DNA from: Crenobacter intestini
GTDB taxonomy: Bacteria > Pseudomonadota > Gammaproteobacteria > Burkholderiales > Chromobacteriaceae
Assembly (NCBI RefSeq): GCF_004919095.1
Contig: NZ_STGJ01000006.1
Location: forward strand, 1 to 64,000
Reading direction: 5' to 3'
DNA length: 64,000 nucleotides
Shown here piece after piece: positions 40,870 through 49,310 of the stretch. The position numbers were made by a program, and so were the translations under genes. Under the pieces are notes generated by a model that saw nothing but the letters and a program-made list of their open reading frames with translations, was not told the origin of the DNA and ran no database searches. The stretch's first letter is position 1; each line of letters begins with the position of its first letter.

Positions 40870-41505
40870 TCAAGCGCTCTTGTTGAAGTAGCTGCGCTGC
40901 CCGCGCATTTCGCTGATGCAGCGCAACAGTAATTCAAAATCTTCGCGGCCCTCAACCAGGTTGAGGTGGTCGGTGTTGACGATCAGTAGCGGCGCGCCTT
41001 CGTAGCGGTGGAAGAACTGCTGGTAGGCCGCGTGGATCCGCTTGAGGTAGCCCTCGGGGAACGGCGTCTCGTACTCGGCGCCGCGCTGCGCGACACGCGA
41101 CAGCAGCACGTCCTCGGACGCTTCGAGGTAGATCACCAGGTCAGGCGACGGGTACGCCGGCAGCAAGGCCGGCGCCATGCGCTGGTAGAGCGCGAATTCG
41201 TCCGCGTCTAGGTTGGCCTGCGCGTAAAGCGCGTCCTTCTCGAACAGGAAGTCCGACACCACCGGCACCCCGCACAGCTCGCCGCTGATCATCAGCCGCG
41301 CGGCGGCCTGGCGCTCGAGCAGGAAGGAGAGCTGGGTCGAGAGCGCGTGGTGCGCCATGCTGCGGTAAAAACGCGGCAGGAAGGGGTTGCGCTCGGGGGC
41401 CTCGGCCAGCAGGTCGACCTGCCAGTGTTCGGCCAGCCGCCTGGCCAGCGTCGACTTGCCGGCGCCGATCGGCCCTTCCACCACGACGTATCGCAAAGGA
41501 TGCAT
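40870..41505 (-). CDS. Deoxynucleoside kinase (dAK/dGK family)
   Basis: A 211-residue P-loop kinase that phosphorylates deoxyadenosine or deoxyguanosine for salvage. The P-loop [10 protein letters not shown] is at 10-19. [26 protein letters not shown] (DRS-like region) and [11 protein letters not shown] (lid arginines) follow. The ATG at 41505 has GAGGGAG six bases ahead. Between folK and panB, an arrangement common in betaproteobacteria. Base specificity cannot be told. Confidence 0.88.
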   Translation of the reverse strand: MHPLRYVVVEGPIGAGKSTLARRLAEHWQVDLLAEAPERNPFLPRFYRSMAHHALSTQLSFLLERQAAARLMISGELCGVPVVSDFLFEKDALYAQANLDADEFALYQRMAPALLPAYPSPDLVIYLEASEDVLLSRVAQRGAEYETPFPEGYLKRIHAAYQQFFHRYEGAPLLIVNTDHLNLVEGREDFELLLRCISEMRGQRSYFNKSA

Positions 41506-41532
41506 GCGGGACTCCCTCAAATGACAAGCGAC

Positions 41533-42021
41533 TTACGATAGCGCCGACAGCCGCTCGATGCCACCCTTATCCAGCGCCGAGGCAAGGTCGGCGGCCGCGC
41601 CGTGGCCGGGAATGACACAGTCCGGCGCGATCTCTGAGAGCGGCACCATCACGAACGCACGCTCGTGCATGCGCGGGTGCGGCAGCGTCAGCGCGTCGTC
41701 TGCGCACTCGGTGCCCTCGTACAGCAAGAGGTCGAGGTCGAGCACGCGCGGGGCGTTGCGGAAGCTGCGCACCCGGCCGAATTCGGCCTCCAGCGCCAGC
41801 AGCGCCGCGAGCAAGGCTTGCGGCGAGAGCGTGGTGTCGACGCAGGCGACCGCGTTGACGAAATCGGGCTGGTCCGCGTAGCCGACCGGCGCGGTGCGGT
41901 ACAGGCTGGAGGCGGACACGAGGCGGGTGGCCGGCAGCGCGGCGATCCCGTCGAGCGCGCGGCGCACCTGCACGGCGGGCGAGGCGAGGTTGCTGCCCAG
42001 CGCGACATAGGCGAGGGTCAA
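41533..42021 (-). CDS. folK: 2-amino-4-hydroxy-6-hydroxymethyldihydropteridine pyrophosphokinase
   Basis: A 162-residue HPPK of folate synthesis. It shows LAYVALGSNL (3-12), SSLYRTAPVGYADQPDFVNAV, and the signature RVLDLDLLLYEG with PHPRMHERAFV. The start is TTG, overlapping the pcnB stop as TTGA, with GGAGAG five bases ahead; no in-frame ATG precedes the conserved part. Confidence 0.95.
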   Translation of the reverse strand: MTLAYVALGSNLASPAVQVRRALDGIAALPATRLVSASSLYRTAPVGYADQPDFVNAVACVDTTLSPQALLAALLALEAEFGRVRSFRNAPRVLDLDLLLYEGTECADDALTLPHPRMHERAFVMVPLSEIAPDCVIPGHGAAADLASALDKGGIERLSALS

Positions 42022-43361
42022 GCCGTCTCTCCGTCTGCCTGCGGCTTCTTGCGGCGCGGCCGGCGGCGGCGCTTCTTGGCCGGGCCTTCGTCGTCGTGCA
42101 CGTTGTCGACCAGCGCCTGGCGCGCGTCGGCGTCGGCGCGCTGGAACGCGGTCCACCAGTCGACCAGCGGCTGCGGCACCTCGCCGGCAGCGCCCCTGAG
42201 CGCCAGGAAGTCGTAGGCGGCGCGGAATCGCGGCTGCTCGAGGAAGCGGAACGGGCGCGCGCCGGCACGCGAAGTGAAGCGCGGCTGCTGCACCCAGATC
42301 TCGCGCATCGTCGTGCTGAAGCGGCGCGGGATCGCAAAATCGTTGTCCTGCGTCGACTCGACGTCGGCCATCGCCTGCGCCAGCGCCGGCACCGGCTTCT
42401 CGCCCTCGGCCTGCAGCTCGCGCCAGCGTTTCTCGACCTGCGGCCACAACAAGGACGCCAGCAGGAAGCCGACCGACACCGGCCGCTCTTCGCGGATGCG
42501 CGCGTCGGTGCTGTCGAGCGCGCGGCGCACGAAGCTGCCCTCGCCCATCTCGGTGAGCACCGCGTCCAGCAGCGGGAACGCGCCTTGCGCCAGCCCCTCG
42601 TCGCGCAGCTTGGCAAGGCACGCGTAGGCGTGGCCGCTGAGCAGCAGCTTGAGCAACTCGTCGAACAGGCGCGCCGCCGGCTCGTTGCGCAGCAAGGCCG
42701 CGTGCTGCGCGATCGGGCGGCGGGTGCCCTCGTCGATCTCGAAGCCGAGCTTGGCCGCCAGGCGCACCGCGCGCAGCATGCGCACCGGGTCTTCCTGGTA
42801 GCGGCGCGCCGGCTGGCCGATCATCACCAGCTTTTTCGCCTTGATGTCGCGCATGCCGTTGTGGAAGTCGACGACGCTCTCGTCGGCCGGGTTGTAGAAC
42901 AGCGCGTTGACGGTGAAGTCGCGACGGTGCGCGTCCTCTTCCTGCGAGCCGTAGCTATTGTCGGCCATGATGCGGCCTTCCTCGTTGCGGCGGCCGACTT
43001 CGCCGCCGCGGAAGGTGGTCACCTCCAGCGTCTCGGGGCCGACCATCACGTGCACGATCTTGAAGCGGCGGCCGATGATGCGCGAGCGGCGGAACAGGTG
43101 GTGGACCTGTTCGGGGGTCGCGTTGGTCGCGACGTCGAAGTCCTTGGGCGAGACGCCGAGCATCAGGTCGCGCACCGCGCCGCCGACGACGAAGGCGGAG
43201 AAGCCCGCCTCCTGCAGCGTCGAGGTCACGCGCAAGGCGCCGCGGCTCAACTGGTCGCGACGTATGCCGTGCATGGCAAAGGGAATGACTTTGGGCCTGC
43301 TGCGGCCACCACCCAGCGCACTGGGCAGGGCGAGCACTCGCCGGATGAACTTGCGGATCAT
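42018..43361 (-). CDS. pcnB: Poly(A) polymerase I
   Basis: A 447-residue nucleotidyltransferase that adds 3' poly(A) tails to RNA, marking it for decay. The catalytic core has FVVGGAVRDLMLG (57-69), DFDVATNA (74-81) and HRRDFTVNALFYN. The C-terminus is a Lys/Arg-rich tail (KKRRRRPRRKKPQ), as in betaproteobacterial PcnB, which separates it from CCA-adding enzymes. The ATG at 43361 is the best start, although its ribosome site is poor. First gene of pcnB-folK-dgk-panB-panC. Confidence 0.94.
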   Translation of the reverse strand: MIRKFIRRVLALPSALGGGRSRPKVIPFAMHGIRRDQLSRGALRVTSTLQEAGFSAFVVGGAVRDLMLGVSPKDFDVATNATPEQVHHLFRRSRIIGRRFKIVHVMVGPETLEVTTFRGGEVGRRNEEGRIMADNSYGSQEEDAHRRDFTVNALFYNPADESVVDFHNGMRDIKAKKLVMIGQPARRYQEDPVRMLRAVRLAAKLGFEIDEGTRRPIAQHAALLRNEPAARLFDELLKLLLSGHAYACLAKLRDEGLAQGAFPLLDAVLTEMGEGSFVRRALDSTDARIREERPVSVGFLLASLLWPQVEKRWRELQAEGEKPVPALAQAMADVESTQDNDFAIPRRFSTTMREIWVQQPRFTSRAGARPFRFLEQPRFRAAYDFLALRGAAGEVPQPLVDWWTAFQRADADARQALVDNVHDDEGPAKKRRRRPRRKKPQADGETA

Positions 43362-43453
43362 GTGGAAGCGGATAGCGGATTTCGTTTTTGGCCACGGGAC
43401 GCCGCGGCAGACATTCGGCGGATTATAGCGTGAAACACCGTCCCGCATAGAGC

Positions 43454-43524
43454 TTGACACGCCCACGCGCCGCAACATACGCTGCCGTTGCTGTCCGGGT
43501 TTCACCATCCGGACGGTCCAACGG
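43454..43524 (+). promoter_or_regulatory. Promoter and inverted repeat upstream of the 102-aa gene
   Basis: TTGACA (43454-43459) and TACGCT (43478-43483) with 18 bases between. A 12-bp two-part inverted repeat, CCGTTG-CT-GTCCGG (43485-43498) and CCGGAC-GGTC-CAACGG (43509-43524), covers the predicted start. It could be an operator or a 5' hairpin. Confidence 0.5.
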
Positions 43525-43650
43525 GGCGCAAGCCCCGGCGCCGATTTAATCGACAAATTGCAGGGCGCCAGAAAAATCCTGCTAAAGCGACGCCTGCGCG
43601 TACGCCGGGCGAGCACATGAGGCGACCCCGCGCGACGACAAGGAAAGACC

Positions 43651-43959
43651 ATGTACGACTGCCAGACCGACACCTATACCGACTTCCAGTACGGCCAGAC
43701 CGGCCGGCCGCCCCCCCCGCGCAGCGGCCTATGCGGCCCGCTCGAGGCGATCAGCCCGGAGCCTGCCAGGCAAAGCACCCTCTCCCGCCTGGTCGCGCAC
43801 GCCAGCGCCTTGGGCTACGAGTGCCGCCACCACGGCGAGCGCGTGCGGGTGCTGGACGTCAGCCTCGAGCACGCGCTGCAGCTTGACGCGGCCTTCGGCG
43901 CCGAGCTTGCCATCCGCTGCGAGCTGCGCATAGACGGCTTCGTGCCGCTGCCGGGCTAG
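43651..43959 (+). CDS. Small protein of unknown function
   Basis: A 102-residue protein with no family I recognise. The N-terminal 30 residues are Pro/Tyr/Gln-rich, then a compact domain follows (STLSRLVAHASALGYECRHHGERVRVLDVSLEHALQ...), predicted mixed alpha/beta. No signal peptide or membrane segment. AAGGAAAG before the ATG supports translation. It has its own promoter and a 160-base structured leader, and is followed by the MATE gene. Confidence 0.6.
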   Translation: MYDCQTDTYTDFQYGQTGRPPPPRSGLCGPLEAISPEPARQSTLSRLVAHASALGYECRHHGERVRVLDVSLEHALQLDAAFGAELAIRCELRIDGFVPLPG

Positions 43960-43963
43960 GACG

Positions 43964-44007
43964 CGGCGCGGACAAAAGGGAAAGGGCCCGCTACAATAGC
44001 GGGCTTT
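43964..44007 (+). promoter_or_regulatory. MATE promoter embedded in a terminator-like hairpin
   Basis: CGGACA, then 17 bases, then TACAAT, which sits in the loop of an inverted repeat GCCCGC-TACAATA-GCGGGC followed by TTT. The element may both end the 102-aa gene and start the MATE gene. Confidence 0.5.
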
Positions 44008-44027
44008 CCCCGTCCCGACTTCCCCCC

Positions 44028-45431
44028 ATGCTGTTCGAACTGAACCGCGCACCGCGTGGCGCCATCGCCAGCGAAGCGCGCGCGCTGATCCACCTCGCGC
44101 TACCGATGATGATCGCGCAGATCGCCCAGGTCGGCACAGGCTTTGTCGACACCGTGATGGCCGGCAACGTCAGCACCGACGACCTGGCCGCCGTCTCGCT
44201 GGGCTCCAGCGTATTCATCACCGTCTACGTCACGCTGATGGGCGTGGTCGCCGCGCTCAACCCCATCCTGTCCCACCTCCTGGGCGCGAAAGCGCACGCG
44301 CGCGTCGGCGAGACCGGCCGCCAGGGCCTGTGGTTCGGCCTCCTCATCGGCGTGATCGGCACCTTGCTGATGTTCGCCAGCATGCCGCTGCTGCGCGCCT
44401 GGCTCGACCTGCCCGCGCATGTGGAAGACATGACCGTGCTTTACGTCGCCGGCGCGGCCCTGGGCATGCCCGCGGCGATGATGCACCGCAGCCTGCACGC
44501 GTACGCGTCCAGCCTTGGCCACCCGCGGCCGATCATGCTGGTCAGCCTCGCCGCGCTCGCGCTGAACATCCCGCTCAACTACATCCTGATCCACGGCCTG
44601 TTCGGCCTGCCCAAGCTCGGCGGCGCAGGCTGCGGCTGGGCGACCGCCCTGGTGTTCTGGTTCAACGCGCTGGCGCTGTTCGCGTATATCGCGAAGACGC
44701 CTGCGCTGCAGAAATACGCGCTGACCGCGCGTTTCTCGCGCCCCGATTTCGCGCGCTTCGGCGAATTCCTCAAGCTGGGCGTGCCGATCGGCATGTCGTT
44801 CTTCGTCGAGGTGAGCCTGTTCTCCTTCATCGCGCTGCTGGTCGCCCAGCTCGGCACGCTGGTCGTCGCCGGCCACCAGGCGGTGCTCAACTTCACGACC
44901 ATCATCTACATGCTGCCGCAGAGCCTGTCGGTCGCGCTGACCGTGCGCGTCGGTCACGCGGTCGGTGCCGGCGACTACCTGAAGGCGCGCTTCGCCTCCG
45001 GCGTCGGCCTCGTCACCGGCCTTGTCGCCTCTGCCATCACCATGGTCGCCGTGCTGTTGCTGCGCGAGCCCATCATCCGCATGTACACCAACGACCCGCA
45101 GGTCGTCGCGCTGGGCCTGACGCTGCTGTGGTTCGCCGCCGCCTACCAACTGACCGACGCGGTGCAGACGGTCGCCTCCGGCGCACTGCGCGGCTACAAG
45201 CTCACCCGCGTGCCGCTGGCGATCCACCTGTTCTCGTTCTGGGTGCTGGGGCTGGGGCTGGGTTACGTGCTCGCCCTGACCGACTACCTGGTGCCGGCGA
45301 TGGGCGTGACCGGCTTCTGGGCCGCACTCGTCATCAGCCTGAGCGCTGCCGCGCTGTTCCTCGTCTACTACCTCGCACGCGAGAGCCGGAAAAGGCTCGC
45401 GCGCCAAGTCTCCGTGAAGGCCGCCGCATGA
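44028..45431 (+). CDS. MATE family multidrug efflux transporter (NorM-like)
   Basis: A 467-residue antiporter with twelve hydrophobic segments. MATE features include HLALPMMIAQIAQVGTGFVDTVMAG (about 22-46), LGHPRPIMLV, and FTTIIYMLPQSLSVALTVRVGHAVGAGD, the NorM-type repeat. It exports cationic drugs using Na+ or H+. Its stop overlaps the murB ATG (ATGA). Confidence 0.93.
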   Translation: MLFELNRAPRGAIASEARALIHLALPMMIAQIAQVGTGFVDTVMAGNVSTDDLAAVSLGSSVFITVYVTLMGVVAALNPILSHLLGAKAHARVGETGRQGLWFGLLIGVIGTLLMFASMPLLRAWLDLPAHVEDMTVLYVAGAALGMPAAMMHRSLHAYASSLGHPRPIMLVSLAALALNIPLNYILIHGLFGLPKLGGAGCGWATALVFWFNALALFAYIAKTPALQKYALTARFSRPDFARFGEFLKLGVPIGMSFFVEVSLFSFIALLVAQLGTLVVAGHQAVLNFTTIIYMLPQSLSVALTVRVGHAVGAGDYLKARFASGVGLVTGLVASAITMVAVLLLREPIIRMYTNDPQVVALGLTLLWFAAAYQLTDAVQTVASGALRGYKLTRVPLAIHLFSFWVLGLGLGYVLALTDYLVPAMGVTGFWAALVISLSAAALFLVYYLARESRKRLARQVSVKAAA

Positions 45432-46453
45432 CCCTGACCGTCCGCCAAGACGTTTCGCTTCGCCCGTTCAACACCTTCGGCCTTGACGCGCGCGCCGCGC
45501 ACTACGCGGAACTGTCTGACCTCGCCGACCTGCCCGCGCTGCTGGCGCACACCACCTACCGGCAAGGGCCGGTGCTGTGGCTGGGCGGCGGCAGCAATAT
45601 GCTGTTCACCCGCGACTGGGCAGGCCTGGTCGTGCGCGTCGCCACCCGCGGCGTACGCGTAGTCGAAGACGCCGGCGACCGCGTCATTATCGAGGCAGCC
45701 GCGGGCGAAACCTGGCACGACTTTGTCGGCCACACCCTCGCGCTGGGCCTGTCGGGCCTGGAGAACCTCAGCCTGATCCCGGGTACGGTCGGCGCCAGCC
45801 CGGTGCAGAACATCGGCGCCTACGGGGTCGAGGTGAAGGACAGCATTACCGAGGTGGTGTGCGCGGACCTTGCCGCCGGCGGCGCCCTGCGCGTGCTCTC
45901 CAACGCCGAGTGCCGCTTCGGCTACCGCGACAGCGTGTTCAAGCACGAGATGGCCGGCCGCCTGCTGGTCACCGCAGTACGCTTCGCGCTTACGCGCGGC
46001 GGCGTGGCCAATACCGCCTACGGCGACATCGGCGCCGAGCTCGCCGCGCGCGGCATTGGCGCACCGACGCCGGCCGAGGTCGGCGAGGCGGTGTGCACGA
46101 TCCGCCGGCGCAAGCTGCCCGACCCGGCCGTGCTCGGCAACGCCGGCAGCTTCTTCAAGAACCCGGTGCTCGACGCGGACGCCGCCGCGCGCCTGATCGA
46201 ACGCCACCCGACGCTGCCGCACTACCCGGCGCCGGGCGGGCGCGTCAAGCTGGCCGCCGGCTGGCTGATCGACCAAGCCGGGCTCAAGGGCTACCGCGCG
46301 GGCGACGCCGGCGTGCACGAAAAGCAGGCGCTGGTGCTGGTCAACCATGGCGAGGCCAGCGGCGCCGAACTGCTCGCCCTCGCCCGTCGGGTGCAAGAGA
46401 CGGTGCGCGAGCGCTACGGCGTCGAGCTCGAACCCGAGCCGCTGGTGATCTGA
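45428..46453 (+). CDS. murB: UDP-N-acetylenolpyruvoylglucosamine reductase
   Basis: A 341-residue FAD enzyme completing UDP-MurNAc synthesis. FAD-binding LGGGSNMLFTRDW and GLENLSLIPGTVGASPVQNIGAYG are clear. The catalytic serine is in LGNAGSFFKNP and the substrate-binding CRFGYRDSVFK is present. The length fits type I MurB. Translationally coupled to the MATE gene. Confidence 0.97.
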   Translation: MTLTVRQDVSLRPFNTFGLDARAAHYAELSDLADLPALLAHTTYRQGPVLWLGGGSNMLFTRDWAGLVVRVATRGVRVVEDAGDRVIIEAAAGETWHDFVGHTLALGLSGLENLSLIPGTVGASPVQNIGAYGVEVKDSITEVVCADLAAGGALRVLSNAECRFGYRDSVFKHEMAGRLLVTAVRFALTRGGVANTAYGDIGAELAARGIGAPTPAEVGEAVCTIRRRKLPDPAVLGNAGSFFKNPVLDADAAARLIERHPTLPHYPAPGGRVKLAAGWLIDQAGLKGYRAGDAGVHEKQALVLVNHGEASGAELLALARRVQETVRERYGVELEPEPLVI

Positions 46454-46454
46454 G

Positions 46455-46835
46455 TCAGGCGCGCAAGAGCGCCGCGCCGTAGAGCACCATCGCCGACGCG
46501 AACGCGGCGAGCCACGCGAACGAGCGCAGCGTCGGCCGGTCGGCGATATAAAACACGCCGTGCAGCACGCGGCCGGCGACAAACACCAGCGCCGCCGCGT
46601 CGACCAGCGCCGGCGGCAGCTGCGTCACCCACGCGGCGAACAGCGCGCCCAGCCACACCGGCAGTGCTTCCCACGCGTTCTGCTGCGCCCAGTTCGCGCG
46701 CTGCCGGTAACCGACGGCGCGCGCGAGCACCTCGCGCGGACGGGCGTTGTCGTACGGCGCGCCCGCCTTCGCGCACACCGTCCACACCAGCGGCAACAAG
46801 GCCGCGACCAGCAAGCTTGCCAGCGCCAACTGCAT
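46455..46835 (-). CDS. MAPEG family membrane protein
   Basis: A 126-residue protein with four membrane helices. RANWAQQNAWEALPVWLGALFAAW (about 47-70) is the MAPEG glutathione-binding segment (N-A-x-E-x-L-P), and GRVLHGVFYIADRPTLRS closes the domain. Bacterial members are uncharacterised relatives of microsomal glutathione transferases. The ATG at 46835 follows GGGGAC. Convergent with murB. Confidence 0.85.
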   Translation of the reverse strand: MQLALASLLVAALLPLVWTVCAKAGAPYDNARPREVLARAVGYRQRANWAQQNAWEALPVWLGALFAAWVTQLPPALVDAAALVFVAGRVLHGVFYIADRPTLRSFAWLAAFASAMVLYGAALLRA

Positions 46836-46856
46836 CAATTTGTCCCCGGATCTTCC

Positions 46857-47522
46857 TCAGTCTTCGCGCCTGAGGTAATGCGCGTCGTCGAACGTCGACA
46901 CCCACTGCGGACGGTAGACCACCAGCACCGCCGCCATCAGCCCGGTCATGAACGCCTCCGACCAGGACAGCAGGAAATAAAACGGCAAGCCCTCCTCCAG
47001 CAACACGTCTGCCGGGTACGCACCGGCAAGATGGAGCTGCGCGAGGGCGGCGAGCGACGCGAAAAGCAGGCTGCTGCCACCGCCGACAAAGGCGACCACG
47101 AACAGGTAGACGAAGTAGTTGGCCGGCAGGTGGCGCCGTGCGAGCACGAACACCGCCCACACCCACGCCACCGGCACGCACGCCATCGCGATGAAGTTGG
47201 GCCCGAAGGCCAACAGGCCTGCCTGCCCGACCACGCTGACGGCCGCGATCACCAGCGCGAGCGAGACGAGCGCCGCCGCCGGCCCGCCCATCAGCGTCAG
47301 CAGCGCAGCGCCCAAGAGATGGAACGACAGGCCCTCGCGCACGCCGCCCGACATCAGCCACGCGGCGAGCACGCAGACGGTCGCGCCCGCGAGCGCGCCG
47401 GCCAGATGGGGCGCCGGCGGCCGCGTCCGCAGCCACGCCAGCGCGAGCGACAGCACGCAACATGACAGCACGGCGCTGGCGATCAGCCACCCTGCAGGAA
47501 ACGGCGCGGCGAACAGGTTCAT
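46857..47522 (-). CDS. CbiM-like energy-coupling factor permease
   Basis: A 221-residue membrane protein with six or seven helices. MSGGVREGLSFHLLGAALLTLMGGPAAALVSL (about 57-88) matches the CbiM/NikM membrane core. The N-terminal MHI(P) metal-binding motif of true CbiM is missing; it reads MNLFAAPF. No ECF ATPase or CbiQ gene is adjacent, so cobalt or nickel transport is doubtful. Confidence 0.72.
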   Translation of the reverse strand: MNLFAAPFPAGWLIASAVLSCCVLSLALAWLRTRPPAPHLAGALAGATVCVLAAWLMSGGVREGLSFHLLGAALLTLMGGPAAALVSLALVIAAVSVVGQAGLLAFGPNFIAMACVPVAWVWAVFVLARRHLPANYFVYLFVVAFVGGGSSLLFASLAALAQLHLAGAYPADVLLEEGLPFYFLLSWSEAFMTGLMAAVLVVYRPQWVSTFDDAHYLRRED

Positions 47523-47624
47523 GGCAATCGGGTTTTATTTGTCATCGCCGGATGATAGCAGAGCGGCACGACACCCGGCCCCGCCGCACGGTAGAATCCC
47601 CCTTTTGCCGTCACGGACCCGACC

Positions 47625-48464
47625 ATGCCCACGCTTCCTGCCGCCCACCTGATCGCCGCCGACGTCAGCCGTGCCCTCGCCGAAGATATCGGCGCGCGCG
47701 ACTGGACCGCCGAACTCGTCGACGAACACGCCAACGGCCGCGCCCGCGTCATCGCGCGCGAAGCCGGCGTGATCGCCGGGCAAGCCTGGTTCGACGAAGC
47801 GTTCCGTCAGGTCGACACGCGCTGCCGCGTGCTGTGGCTCACCAAGGAAGGCGAAACCGTAGAGGCCGGCCGCACGCTGTGCGAGATCGAGGGGCCGGCA
47901 CGCGCGCTGCTGACCGCCGAGCGCACCGCGCTGAACTTCCTGCAACTGCTCTCCGCCGTTGCCAGCGAGGCGCGCCGCTACGTCGACGTGCTCGCCGGCA
48001 CCCGCGCGCGCGTGCTCGACACCCGCAAGACGCTGCCCGGCCTGCGCTTCGCGCAGAAGTACGCGGTGACCGCCGGTGGCGGCTGCAACCAGCGGGTCGG
48101 CCTGTTCGACGGCATCCTGATCAAGGAAAACCATATCGCGGCGGCCGGCTCGATCCGCCAGGCGCTGATGGCCGCGTTCGCGCTGGCGCCCGAGGGGGTC
48201 AGCGTGCAGGTGGAAGTGGAGACGCTTGCCGAGCTTGACGAGGCGCTGGAGGCCGGCGCCCGCCTCGTGCTGCTCGACAATATGTCGCTGGACGAGATGC
48301 GCGAGGCGGTCGCGCGCAGCGCGGGCCGCGCCGAACTGGAGGCATCGGGCGGGGTAAACCTTGAGAGCATCCGCGCGATCGCCGAGACCGGCGTCGACCG
48401 CATCTCGGTCGGCAAGCTGACCAAGGACGTGCGTGCGCTCGACCTGTCGATGCGCTTCGCCTAA
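47625..48464 (+). CDS. nadC: Nicotinate-nucleotide pyrophosphorylase (carboxylating)
   Basis: A 279-residue quinolinate phosphoribosyltransferase in NAD synthesis. Key segments are [52 protein letters not shown] and [20 protein letters not shown] (47592-47597) upstream may be its -10 box. Its TAA stop is provided by the left end of the inverted-repeat element. Confidence 0.97.
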   Translation: MPTLPAAHLIAADVSRALAEDIGARDWTAELVDEHANGRARVIAREAGVIAGQAWFDEAFRQVDTRCRVLWLTKEGETVEAGRTLCEIEGPARALLTAERTALNFLQLLSAVASEARRYVDVLAGTRARVLDTRKTLPGLRFAQKYAVTAGGGCNQRVGLFDGILIKENHIAAAGSIRQALMAAFALAPEGVSVQVEVETLAELDEALEAGARLVLLDNMSLDEMREAVARSAGRAELEASGGVNLESIRAIAETGVDRISVGKLTKDVRALDLSMRFA

Positions 48465-48605
48465 GAGCGTATTCACGCTCTCGCGAGCGAGGGCGAGACA
48501 AGGCGAAAACGGCTGAGAAAGCGGAATGTACAGGTGTTACATGAGCATTTCGAAGCCGATTTCAACGCTGTATCGTCGATGCGCAGCAGATCGTGAACAG
48601 GTTCT
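48464..48605. repeat. 142-bp intergenic element with terminal inverted repeats
   Basis: The left end AGAGCGTATTCACGCTC (48464-48480) and the reverse complement of the right end, AGAACCTGTTCACGATC (48605-48589), match at 13 of 17 bases. CTAAG occurs at both outer edges (48461-48465, 48604-48608), which could be a target duplication. It codes for nothing. It resembles non-autonomous MITE-like intergenic repeats known in beta- and gammaproteobacteria. The junctions provide the TAA of nadC and the TAG of the Nudix gene. Confidence 0.6.
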
Positions 48606-49242
48606 AAGCGGAGTCGGAGAGGCAGGCGGCCAGTTGGTAGAGCATGCCGGCGGTCGCCCCCCAGATGAAGCGGCCCTGGTAGTCGAGCGCGCGGAACTGG
48701 CCTCGCAGGCCGCCACGCTCGAACGGGTGGGTCTGGTAGCCTGCAAGGTTCAGCGCAAGCTCGAGCGGCAGCTCGAACACCTCGGCGACTTCGCCCGGGT
48801 CGGCCGCGAGCGCAAGCGGCGGCTCGGCCACCGCCACCACCGGGTGGATGCGGAACCCCGACAGCGTCGGGTAGGCCTCCATCACGCCGGCCACCCTCAC
48901 CCGCGCGGTATCCAGCCCGACCTCCTCGTTCGCCTCGCGCAGCGCGGCGGCCACCACGCCCTCGTCGCTCGCCTCGACCTTGCCGCCGGGAAAGCTGATC
49001 TGCCCGGCGTGGCTGTTGAGCTGCTCGGAGCGCCGCGTCAGCAGTACCGTGGGCTTGCCCCGGTGCCAGACCAGCACGATCAGCACCGCAGCCTCGCGCA
49101 GCGCCACATGCGCGGGAAAGGCCTGCGACAGCTCGGGCGACGGCGGCCGCGGCGCCTGACGCAGGCGCGCGCACAGGACTTCGTGCGCGGCACGCGGGTC
49201 ATCCAGCCGCCACAGCGGCGTCTCGGGGTATAGGCGAGTCAT
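48604..49242 (-). CDS. CoA pyrophosphohydrolase (NudL-type Nudix)
   Basis: A 212-residue Nudix protein. The CoA-specific upstream motif LLTRRSEQLNSHAGQISFPGG (about 68-88) runs into the Nudix box GGKVEASDEGVVAAALREANEEVGL. Such enzymes cleave CoA and derivatives. The ATG at 49242 lacks a strong ribosome site (AAGAT only). The stop lies at the repeat junction. Confidence 0.9.
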   Translation of the reverse strand: MTRLYPETPLWRLDDPRAAHEVLCARLRQAPRPPSPELSQAFPAHVALREAAVLIVLVWHRGKPTVLLTRRSEQLNSHAGQISFPGGKVEASDEGVVAAALREANEEVGLDTARVRVAGVMEAYPTLSGFRIHPVVAVAEPPLALAADPGEVAEVFELPLELALNLAGYQTHPFERGGLRGQFRALDYQGRFIWGATAGMLYQLAACLSDSA

Positions 49243-49261
49243 GCTCTTATCTTGATCGCCA

Positions 49262-49295
49262 ACCAAAAAAAACGCCAGCCGGATTGGTTGGCGTT
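49262..49295 (-). terminator. Terminator of the EamA gene
   Basis: A stem AACGCCAACC / GGCTGGCGTT (one G-T pair, 5-base loop, 49271-49295) followed on the minus strand by eight T. Confidence 0.87.
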
Positions 49296-49310
49296 GCTGT
49301 TCGCGTCCTG

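Noticed and set aside
43484-43600. Possible guanidine-III (ykkC-III) riboswitch, because of CCGGACG and GGGGCGC before an efflux-pump region
   Set aside because: The conserved GGACAAGACGG segment and correct pseudoknot spacing are missing, and the first gene downstream is not an SMR pump.
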